Positions 48,277 to 58,212 of a stretch of 64,000 nt of DNA are shown here, piece after piece. Under the pieces are notes generated by a model, which did not search any database, had not been told where the DNA came from, and saw nothing but the letters and a program-made list of their open reading frames with translations. The stretch is taken from assembly GCA_001662425.1 (NCBI GenBank), contig BDDC01000355.1, positions 1-64,000 of the forward strand, read 5' to 3'. Each line of letters opens with the position of its first letter. The first letter of the stretch is position 1. Origin of the DNA: Chlamydomonas sphaeroides (Eukaryota > Chlorophyta > Chlorophyceae > Chlamydomonadales > Chlamydomonadaceae). The position numbers and the translations under genes were made by a program.

Positions 48277-51200
48277 ATGGCGCTGCGACAGTCTCTCCAG
48301 CCACAGCAGCGCGCCAGCGCGACAAGCCGTCGCGCAGTGCCGCGCCGGCCGGCTCGCTGCGTGCGCCTGCATGTCGCAGCGGGTGGCAAGGTGTACATCG
48401 ACCCCGTGCAGAACGAGGTCGCGGCCTTTGCTCCGGCCACAGTTGCCAACCTGGGACCTGGCTTCGACTGGATGGGATGCGCTGTGCAGGTGGGACGAAG
48501 CAAGGCCGCAAGGGGGAGGCGCCCTGGGGCAGGCGCCCTGGGGCAGGCGCCCTGCACCAAGACGTGCGGGGGCCCTTCACTGCGTCGGCACGCCTAGTCA
48601 GTAAGCGGGCAGCCCATGTGGCATGCGCGGACCGCACAGCCGCTGCTGTCACAGCTACAGCTGCGGCCCGGCAACAGCGCCTCGTGGCCTGCGGCGCGTT
48701 ATCTGCTGCTCAGGAGCCGGCCCCCGTCCTACCTGGCTCCACCCACAACCTTGCTACACACCCCCCTCCCAATCACCGCGGCGCCCGCCTCACCTCGTCA
48801 TCTGGGCCTGCCGGCCGGCGCGCATTACCAAACTTGCACCGCAACCCCGTACCCCAAGGCCCATGTCCCAACTCCCCAACGGCTCCCATCCGCAGGGCGG
48901 CGGCGACACGGTGGTGGCCAAGGTGCTGCCCGGCAAGGCGGGCCAGATTGTGATCGAGAAGATCGAGGTGCGGCACAGGCCGACGACCAACCAGACTCTT
49001 GCCGTCCGCCCTAGCATGGAGGCGCGGCGTGGCGGCTGTGATGAACAGCCCGCAGGCCGGCACTTGACGGGAGCTGCCCTGCGCCGCTGCCATGTTGCAG
49101 CGCCTGAGGGGGACGAGCTGGGGCACTGCATGGTGCCGCATGCGATATGGCCACTGCGGGGCCCCCACCGGGGAGCCTGCCTGCGCGTGACCGCATCCCT
49201 GCCATCGGGATGCGCTCGTGTGTTGCACCGGGTACCTGCAAGCCGGGGCGACGGCGGGGCCCCACTTGCGCCCGTGTGCCTCCTCCCGCCCCACGTCGTG
49301 TCGTGCACCCCGCCAGGGCGACGGCGGGCGGCTGTCCCTGGACCCCGCCAAGAACTGCATCGGCGTGGCGGCCACTGAGACGCTCAAGCTGATTGGCGCC
49401 GTGTCCTGCGGCGTCAGCCTCACGCTGCATAAGGCAGGGCCAGGGGGGGCTCGGGCACGGGACAGGAAAGCGCAGGGCCTTGGGGGGGGCTTGTTTGGCG
49501 CTGCAAGCAGCCAGCCAGGCAGCGCGCGGTTGGCTCGTGCGTGTGAGCGGCCCGAACCTTGCGTCACCATGTCGTCTCGCTTTACGATGCTGTTGTCCGC
49601 CCGCCCCGACCGCAGGGCCTGCCCCTGGGCAGCGGCATGGGCTCCTCGGCCGCCAGCGCTGCCGCCGCCGCGTGGGCCGTCAACGGCCTCTTCGGCGCCC
49701 CCGTGTCCAAGGTGGGCTCGGGGGCCCTGCCTGGCGAGGGGACGGGGCTGCATGCGGGGCCCTGGGCTGCCGCCGCCGCACCCAGGGCATCAGGGGCTTG
49801 ACCCTGGCCTCCTTCCCTCCCTAACTTCCCTCCATCCCTGGCCTCCGTCCCCTTCATGGCTTCCGCCCCTCCGCAGGACAAGCTCATCCTGGCGGGCCTG
49901 GCCTCGGAGGCGGCCGTGAGCGGCTACCACGCGGACAACGTGGGGCCCTCGCTGCTGGGCGGTTTCGTGCTCATCAGGTGCCTGGGGGGAGGGGTGGGGT
50001 GGGGATAGGGTGTTTGGGTTGGGGGTAAGGGGAATGGGACTCAGGTGGAAGGGGACTGCGAGGCTGGAACGCGCGCCACCCTCGTCTCCAGCCGCATGCC
50101 GACCGCCGCACGCTGCACGCCCCCCCCCGCCCTGCCAAATCACGCTGTGCAGGTCCTGCAAGCCGGGCGAGCCGGTGGAGCTGCTGCAGCTGCCCTTCCC
50201 CAACGTACGTGCGCACGTGGCACAGCCCGCCGCCCTGCTGGCGTACTGGGCGGTAGCGCAGCCTGGCGTGCTGCTGGTTGGCGCCTAGCCTGTGGTGGGG
50301 GACTTGGGGTCGTGTGGGAGACGCCTCTTATAGCCTATGTGGGGCGCCTCCCATAGGCTACACTGCCACAGGTCGGGCTGGCATGCGACGGGGCCCTTCA
50401 TGCGCCCGCGGCCCTTCTCGATGTCGCACCCCACCGCTGTAGCCTGAATTGTGCAGCAGCCTGCCGTCTTGACACAGCCTGTGTGGCCTGTGTGAATGCT
50501 TTGTTATGTTAGGACACGTGCGGTGGAGTTGTGTTGCGATGCGCAGAGCGTGCGGTGTGGCGGCATTGGCAGCTGCACACCCCCGGCAGGCCTGGCCTGT
50601 GCCCTGGCGGTGCCACCAACCTGCCGTGCTCCCCCAACCTGCGCCCTTGCGTGTGCGCCCCTCCCCTCCTCACCCCGTCCCTGATGTGCGCCCTCTCCTT
50701 CCCCTCACCATGCACCCCCGAGCTTCTGGCTCGGTTCGCGAATGACTAGTTCGCTACCCCCTCGGTACTTCCCCTCACCATGCACCCCCGCAGCCCGAGC
50801 GCCTGCACTTTGTGCTGGTCAACCCCAAGTTTGAGGCGCCAACGGCCCAGATGCGGGCGGTGCTGCCGAAGGAGGTGCCCATGAAGGCCATGATCAACAA
50901 CTGCTGCCAGGGAGGGGCGCTGGTAAGGGGGCGGGGGCAGGGCAGGGCATGGGGAGGGGAGCGGACAGGAAGGGGTAGGCGCTGGGACGGGCCGCAGCGG
51001 GCTGGGGAGGGCCGGGCATCCGCAGGGCGGGGTTGGCGCCCCCAGCCCTTCCCGAGCCTCTTGCTGGTACAGCAGCCTTCCACCTACACGTGCTGCGCTG
51101 CCTGGTGGCTGCTTGGCTACCTTCCCCGCCGCTGACACAACCCATATACCTCACCCTCCCGACCCGGCCCAGGTCGCGGGCATCCTGCGCGGCGACGTAA

Positions 51201-52096
51201 AGCTGGTGGGCGAGTCGCTGGACCGCGACGTCATCATCGAGCCGGTGCGCGGGCCGCTCATCCCCGGCATGATGGCCGTCAAGGCCGCGGCCAAGGAGGC
51301 GGGTGAGCGCTCGGCGGGGGCCCAGGGGGGCCTTGGAGGCAGGGATCAGGGCTGCCCAGCCGTGTGCCTGCAACCTCGCGCGGGCGGGGGCGGGGGCCCG
51401 GTGGTGCCAAGAGCGAGGCAGCGCTTGGGTGGCAGCGGGTGGGCGTGAAGCCGGGGTCCGAGCAAGCTGGCCCCAGCCCCTTCCCGCCCCGCGGGACCGG
51501 AATTCACAACCACCCTCAAGGCGTGCACGTCGCTTCCGTGGACCGCGCGCTCCTCTCCCCCGCGGCGCCAACCTTACCAGCTCACAATACCGGGATGGCC
51601 TGAGCCAGCGCGCTCACCACACCCTGTACTGCGCCCCTCCCCGCCCCCCCATTCTCCACCCAGGCGCCTACGGCTGCACCATCTCGGGCGCCGGCCCCAC
51701 CGCGGTGGCCATCGTGGACGACCCCGCCGTGGGCGAGCGGGTGGCTGCGGCCATGTCGGCGGCCTTCCGGTCGGCGGGCAAGCTCGAGGTCAACACCGCG
51801 CAGGTGGGGCGGCAGGGGTCGGACGGGCCGGGGGACGATGGGGTCGAGCTCAGCGAGCAGCGACTTTCCTGCTTGTGAAGAGGAGGGCGGGGCTGCTGCT
51901 GCTGCGGCGGCTTGCGCCTGCTGTGCCGTGAGTGCGTGGCGCTCCTCGCCCACAGCTTGGGCGTGCGCCAGCACCCAATGCCGCCACATGGCTAGTGCCG
52001 CAGCGCCTCGGACCCACCCGCTTGCCCCTTGTGAACTCGCCACCCCGGCTGCCGCAGGTGGTCAAGCTGGACCCCGAGGGCGCCAAGTTTGTGTGA
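48277..52096 (+). CDS. Homoserine kinase, plastid-targeted
   Basis: Ten exons in continuous phase give 362 residues. A basic, Ser/Ala/Arg-rich leader (MALRQSLQPQQRASATSRRA) resembles a chloroplast transit peptide. The GHMP-kinase blocks follow: FAPATVANLGPGFDWMG near the N-terminus, the ATP-binding GLPLGSGMGSSAAS at about residue 135, and SGYHADNVGPSLLGGF. The C-terminal YGCTISGAGPTAVAI is the third GHMP motif. The enzyme phosphorylates homoserine to O-phosphohomoserine, the branch point to threonine and methionine in the plastid. Length matches plant and algal enzymes. Exons: 48277-48489, 48896-48967, 49317-49433, 49616-49711, 49877-49977, 50153-50204, 50794-50922, 51173-51302, 51664-51803, 52058-52096. 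Intron 3 appears to start with GC. Confidence 0.95.
48517..48556. repeat. Three-copy minisatellite in homoserine kinase intron 1
   Basis: Three near-perfect copies of a 14-base unit, AGGCGCCCTGGGGC, lie just downstream of exon 1. Confidence 0.85.
50331..50360. repeat. Inverted repeat (hairpin) in homoserine kinase intron 6
   Basis: TAGCCTATG (50,331-50,339) and CATAGGCTA (50,352-50,360) are perfect 9-base inverted repeats around a 12-base loop. Confidence 0.8.
50698..50790 (+). repeat. Duplicated acceptor-site region, homoserine kinase intron 6
   Basis: A 23-base sequence occurs exactly twice, at 50,698-50,720 and 50,768-50,790. The second copy runs into the real acceptor (CAG then CCCGAGCGC). 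The first is followed by AGCTTCTGG. Confidence 0.85.
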
Positions 52097-53101
52097 GGGG
52101 CGAGCTGGGGCTAGACCAGGGCCGGGGGCGGTGCGTGGCGTTGTAGTGAGGCAGGCGGGGAGGGCGGGTGCGGGGGGCCGGGCTGCATGTGGGGTGGGGT
52201 TGGGCGCTCTGGGGGAATGCGGCAGGCGCGGGACAGGATGCAGCGCCAGAAGGTGTTGAGCAAAGTCGCTGCCGTGTTGGCTGGGGGCGGGGCTGGTGGT
52301 TGCCGGTGAGCGCCGGGCGCCGCTGTGGTAGGGAAGTGGTTGCTCCTTCAATCGTTTAATGAGTCCAGCGCACGGCTTCCACCATTCCATGTATGCGCCT
52401 TGCGCCAGCGCACGTCCGCCGACCACCTTGCTGAGCAGCTTCTTCGATCACGGGTACCTGACGTCCTTGACTAGCTTGGCATGCGTGGTTGCGACGGGCA
52501 CGCTGCCGGTGCTCGAGGCTCAACTGGAGCGCCCGCAGCGATTGCACAATGCACGTTGGGCAGCTGCGTGCACCGCCCACATCCTTGCGGCCGCGTTGAG
52601 CAGCGTCTGCAGCATGCGCCCGCCCGCCTGCCTGCCCGCCACCACACAGCACCCACACCGCCCCTCGCTCGCAATGCCCTCCACCACTACCCCGGCGTGC
52701 ATGCACCCCTGCGGCACACTCGGCAGCCCCCCGCGCGCAGCTCCCCTCGCAATGATGCCGCACGCCCACTCCGTTTATGCCCAGCTGGTTCTGAACAACA
52801 CCCTGCCACGCCCTGGTCCGTCCGCCCGCACGCCCCCACACTACTACACCCACAGCCACCGAGCCCAGCCGCCGCCGCATGTTCCCGCTTGCCCTAGGGC
52901 AACGTCTCGCCAGGCACCCCAGAACTGCCCCAGAGCTGCCCCGGTGGCCCTGCAGGCGCCCCCTCTCCAGCGGCCCAGGCAGGACGCTCCGCAAGGCCCT
53001 GCGGCCATGCCCCAGGCAGCCCTCGCAGGCGGCCGAGACCTTCACCATGACCGCGGTAACACAGCACCATGTCCGCGGCTGGGAGCAGGCGGCCTGCTGG
53101 C
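52097..53101. other. Convergent 3' regions, homoserine kinase and prolyl hydroxylase
   Basis: About 1 kb between the stops of two convergent genes. Long open frames exist on both strands, but they are low in complexity, lack domains and overlap the 3' ends of both genes. They are best seen as GC-driven artefacts in untranslated DNA. Confidence 0.5.
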
Positions 53102-56100
53102 TCAGACCATGTCCTTGAAGGGCGCCAGCTCGGTGGCATTGAACACCAGGAAGCCGATCTGGGGTTGGGAGGGGGAAAAGAGGGAGGGGGCCATATGGGA
53201 ATCATGGCGCGACTGGCTGAGCCGGCGGTACCTCGGCGTACAGACGCTTGCCCATGGACGTGCCCTGCCCCCTGCACCTCGGCCGGATGCCGCCTCGCGT
53301 CCTGGGGCCCGGCTGCATGTCGGGCCGGCCACTCGTCCCCCGACACAGCAGCTGGGCCCTGCCCGCTGGCCTCAGCGCCCCAACCCTCCCTCGGAGACAC
53401 GCCCTCCGTCCTCTGGCCGCCCCCACCTTGTTGCGGTTCTCGTTGTAGCAGGCCACGTCGCTTTGGGCGCACACGGTGCAGGCGCCGCAGCTCTTGCGGC
53501 ACACGCCCGGGGCCACCGCGTTGACCACCATGTAGTCCTTGTTCTGTTTGGGGGGAGGGAAGGGGGATCGGATGGGGTCGGATGGGGTTCGCATTGAGGA
53601 GGTGCATGCCACGGGCGCGCGGAGCAGCCCATGCAGCACCATGCCGCAACAAGCTGGCTGCCCGCTCATCGGACTGCGTGGCGCCAGGTGGCGCGGGGCT
53701 GAGGGTGGTGCGGCAGCGGCAGCGGCAGCGGCAGCGCTGTACCGGTGCTAGGCGGGGCCGGACAGCGCGTGCACCGCATCCCGCCTGTCCCGCGCCCTGC
53801 TGGTCCCAGGCCCCACCTTCTCGCAGTCGCCGCGCTTGGCCCACTCGGCGCACTGCGTGCTCTCGTCGTAGCAGACGCCCGGGTCGCGCACGTAGGGCTC
53901 GTGGGGGCGGCCGTTGACGAGCTCGTAGGGGCGGAAGGGCTTGGCGTGGATCCACTTGGTGCACGTCCACTGGGGGGCGGGTGGCGGGAGCGGCGTGAAT
54001 GGAAGGGAGGGCCGGGGCTTTTAAAGAGGGGCCATGGCGGCTGCGTGCGGTGGCGTTCGCCCGGGGCAGCAAGTAAGGGTGCTCGGGAGGGGCGGTGGCG
54101 CGGAGCGGCGGGGGCCGGTCGGCGTGCAGGGAAGGGCCAGGCATGTGCAGCACGCGGAGCCGGTTCCGCCGGGGAAGTGAGGTGCAGCAGCCGCACCCCT
54201 CCGCGTGCGGCCAGGTTGGTACACATTCACAGAGGCCCCGCACCTTGACTCCCTTGAGCACGGGGCAGCCGGTGTGGGAGGCGGCAAAGTCCTCCGTGAC
54301 GCCGTCGGGGCCTGCGGCAGCGGGGACGAGTGCGGCACAGCGGGCGCAGAGCGGGGTGGGGACATGAGGTAGTGCAACCCGATGCAGCGACACACGCTGC
54401 TGCAGGCCCGCCCCCACACAGCCACCGACCCCTGCCCCTTTCCCCCCCGTGCCGCGCACCAATGGACCAGAACAGCAGCGCGTCGCCGCGCTTGGGGAAG
54501 AAGGCCACGTGGTCCTTGGCGCAGGCCGAGAACTTGGCGCCGTAGCTGGTGGGTAAGAGGTGGGGGCAACGGGCCGATCGGTCAAGGAAGCGGGGCGCGG
54601 ATTCATCGCAAGAGGGCGGGGCGGTGGCCACATGTGGGGACGCATGCGGGCGGCACCGGGAGCCCCTGCCCGCCCATGAGTGCGCGGCGCCGCGCCTCAC
54701 GTGTCCTTGAGCTTGGGGTTGACCCAGGTGCTGTCGGGGAAGGCCGTCTCGCCGCCCTCCTCGGGCTCGTTGAGGTAGATGAGCACCTGGGCACGTGTTG
54801 GAACGGGGGGGGAGGGGAGGCGGAGGTAAGGGGCGGGGGCGAGGGGCGGTGGGAGGTCGTACGCTCAGCCGGTGAAAGGTACAGGGCTGCCCAGAGGTCC
54901 GCGCGGCTCAGTGTCCCGCCCCCGAAAAGTAACCAGGGTTGTGCGCAGCAATGAGGTGAAACAGCTGCGGCGCCGCCAGCACTGGCGGCTGCCTGCCACG
55001 CGAGCCCTGCCTGGCGCCCAGCCACCCCTGCTCCCAGCCCCTCCCCTTCCAGCCCTTTCCCTGCCAGCCCCTCCCCTGCCAGCCCCTACCGTACCGTGGC
55101 CACGCGCACGCCTGCCTCGTCGTCCCGCAGTGTGTCAGCGTGCACCTTGTACTGCTGGCCGATGCCGTACCGCAGGATCTGCGCAACCAGGCATGCACAC
55201 GGCCGGGGTGAATGGCTAGCTGCTCGCTGCTGGGCGCGGACTGGGACCATCGGCGCTGTCCCCCTCCATCCTAGCCCCGCCCTTGCCCTTGCCAACTGCG
55301 TCCCCGCCCGCAGCAGGCTGTTGCTGTCCCGCCCATGACCAGCCGCTGCTCCAGTCGACCACGCCCACCCAGCAGGGGCCCGTTGCTGCCCCGCCGTGCT
55401 GGGCCCCTCCTCCCTTCCGAGCCCCACCCCAGCCGCGCTTCCCTCACCCGCCTCGTTCGTCCTCGGCGCCACCACACAGCCCAGGACCCTGCTGCGTGGC
55501 TCAACCGCCCCACCTCTTTCCTGCCCCACCCCCTCCCTCCCTTCCTTCCTCCCTCCCTGGCCGCGCCAGCCCCCGCCCCCCACCTGCGTGTCCTCCTGGT
55601 GCGACACGGGGATCTGCGTCCAGGCAGCCACCCGGTTCTCTATCCGCTCCACGATCTCGTCCTGGTACCTGGGGACAGCATGATGGGTGTGTGTGTGTGT
55701 GCGAATAACACATAAGATCCCGCGGCAGAAGGCTCCTGGGGAAGAGTGTATTGTGCGAGCGTGAAGGGAGACAGCGCGGAGGGCAGCGATTGAGGGAAGC
55801 AGGGGCATGGCCTTGGCGGGGGTGACGCACAACGTGTGGACGCCGCCGGTGCTGGGGTGCTGCTGGCTAGGGCACAGACAGGCACAAGGCTGCTGCCTAC
55901 GCCCGCCAGTTGGCGCGGGCCCGCCACGCAGCCGCCCCGGCGGCTCACCGCTTAAGGAAGGTGCCGTAGCTCTGTGAGGGCAAGGGCGTGACGCGAACAC
56001 AGCAGGAGGGCGCGGGGTTGTTACTGGTGAACAGCGTGTCGGGCTGACTCGCGGCGCGGCCTCGGTGACGACCTTGCACATCCAGCTGATGCGCCCTAGG

Positions 56101-57768
56101 CCGCGCCCTGCTGCCAGCAGCTGCCGGGACCCTGCTTTCCGTGTCCCTCACGTCGCGCCACACTGTTGTCAGCGCCACTACCCCGCCCCACCCTACCGTG
56201 CGGTAGTTGTCCTCCACGCTCTGCCCGTTGGCGCCCACCACCTAAGGCACATGAGTGCAGGGGCGGGTGCACACAGGGGTCAGGGCGCCACGAGGGGTCA
56301 GGCGGCCGCTATGTCACCGGCCGTCTCGGCACAACCCCCGCCCCCCTCACGCATGCCACCCGCTACACGCCCTTCTAACGGGGCCCTCCCTCCTCATGCA
56401 GACAAGCCATCCACCGCAACACCGCCCCAAGGCAGCCCGCCCCACCCACCGTCGAGCGCTTCATCTGCGGGGCCGCGAGCTCGACAAGGTGCTTGGCCTC
56501 CTGCGGGTCGGGACGACAGGGCGGTAGGAAAACAGGTCAATACGGTATGCAGCAGTGGGCCCGGCCCCCCCCGATGCAGCCACGTGGACCGCAGCTCGCC
56601 CTTAGCCAGCCACACCGGGGCCTCCCTGCGGCCTCGTGCTCCCGACCTCGTGCCCCGCTCAGTCCACAGCGCACCTGGTCTGTGATGAAGTTGTGGTACT
56701 GCGGGATGGGCATGGCGTTGCGGGTTGAGCGGGCGCATTGGGGAGCAGGGCGGCAGGCGGCAGCCAGTGCGCAGCGGGCAAGTCCAGGTCATCACGCAAC
56801 TCGCTGCCGGGTTTCCGCAGCCAGGCACTGTGGCCCCGAGGCCCCGGCCCGGGGCGCCCGCCCCAGGCACAATGCCCCGGCCCCGGGCACCCGCCCTGGG
56901 CAGCGGCGCTTACGATGAAGACACGCGGGCGCCACGACATGTGCTCGATCCAGGACTTGGACGCTGCGGGGGGCATGGCGCGGTCCACGACAGCACAGCG
57001 TCACCAGAGCGGGTGCATGAGGGTGCCTCAGCACAGGGCGCAGGCCCTGGGCAGCAGCTCTCTTCCTGCGGTCGCCACAGCCCGGCAGGCCCCACGGCGC
57101 AGTTACGAGCAGCGCCCTTTTTATACCGGTACGTGCACCCTTTTCCAGCTGCAGGCTCGCCACCGCTGGGATGCAGCCGCGGCCAGGTGCACAGTAGGTC
57201 CCTCACCGAGGTAGTACCCCGCGATCGGTCCTCCCCCAATAGGTCCCCGATAAGGCTGGGGCTGGGAAGCAGACAGCCCAGCGCAGGGTCCTCTCCATAC
57301 CCGCTCACCCGGCAGCGGAATGTCATCGTGGGGCTCCTTCTTCAGCGGGTCCCAAAATTCCTCCACGTGGTTGTACGTCTCGCCTGACAGGGGTGGGCGT
57401 GTGTCCACAGCAGGCGTCAACCAGAAGTGCTGCCGTCAGGCGAGAGACCAGCCGACGCAGGCACTCACGGCGCCGTGGGAAAGGGGCAGTGGCCGTGCAA
57501 GCCGCTGCTGCGTACAGCAGCTCGCAGCGCGTACCTTTCCAACCAATCAGCTTCTCCTCAGTGGCGTCCGTGGCAAGGCAACTCACGGCCAGCAGTCCTA
57601 AGCCCAGGAGCCAGAGCCGACAGGCGACGTACGAGCCTGGGCGCGGGCACGGGCAAGGGCCTCAGGGTTTCGGGTTTGGGACTTCCGGGGGCCGTGCAGA
57701 GCCGCCGATTGACGTGTAGCATCCCAGCTGCCAAGCCCGGCAGGCGGGCACGCACCATGTGTCGGCAT
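53102..57768 (-). CDS. Prolyl 4-hydroxylase with C-terminal ShKT domain
   Basis: Seventeen exons in continuous phase give 383 residues. Exon 1 codes only 13 bases (57756-57768). With exon 2 (57535-57636) it gives a signal peptide, MPTHGSYVACRLWLLGLGLL. The 2OG-Fe(II) domain runs from SWRPRVFI and YHNFITDQEAKHLVELA through QQYKVHADTLRD (Fe ligands His169, Asp171), LIYLNEPEEGGETAFPD, FFPKRGDALLFWS and SHTGCPVLKGVK (His254; 2OG-binding Lys264). A six-Cys ShKT domain (about 291-339) contains CYDESTQCAEWAKRGDC and GVCRKSCGAC. The enzyme hydroxylates prolines in secretory proteins, as needed for algal hydroxyproline-rich wall glycoproteins. ShKT tails also occur on plant and algal P4Hs. Exons at 56675-56698 and 55949-55971 are only 24 and 23 bases. 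The tail ends LVFNATELAPFKDMV. Confidence 0.93.
55686..55701. repeat. GT dinucleotide repeat in a P4H intron
   Basis: About eight GT units in a row in the intron before exon 55584-55668. Confidence 0.8.
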
Positions 57769-58212
57769 TCTGGCTTCCACTCTGTCCGTGTCGCCTTCAC
57801 ACGGCAGTTTGCACCCAGGCTCCTACAAGTTAAAAGTCGTATGCTGCTTAACACATCGGGTTGTGTTCGGTCTCACGGATGCTTATGGCAATTGATGAGT
57901 ACTGCGAGTAGCGTCCACCGGGACTGTGGTTGCCACTGTGTGAAATCTCAAAGCGTGCTAGTTGCCCGAAGGAACTCAGCCCGGCCTGGCCCGGCTGTTG
58001 CATGAGACCGCACTTGTCTTGCATTGCACTACGCTTCTCGCTGTTCACCAAGCACGCCACTCGAAGTACCCGCATCTGATCGCATACGCTGCTACACGAG
58101 CTTGCACATTTGCGCTGAAAGCTCGGCGATCGAAATTGTAGACTTGCGCGTGAATGCCATGACGGCACAGCTCTAATATTTGCCTGACAGCTCGAACACA
58201 ATAAGCGTATCA
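57769..58212. promoter_or_regulatory. Shared upstream region, P4H (-) and the last gene (+)
   Basis: The two divergent starts are 444 bases apart. The interval is clearly less GC-rich than the flanking genes, especially 57.83-58.21 kb, as expected for a bidirectional promoter. No single element can be named. Confidence 0.5.

Noticed and set aside
52359..53597. Plus-strand open frame of 412 codons between homoserine kinase and P4H
   Set aside because: It has no domain, runs into antisense of the last P4H exons and has the composition of GC-rich non-coding DNA.
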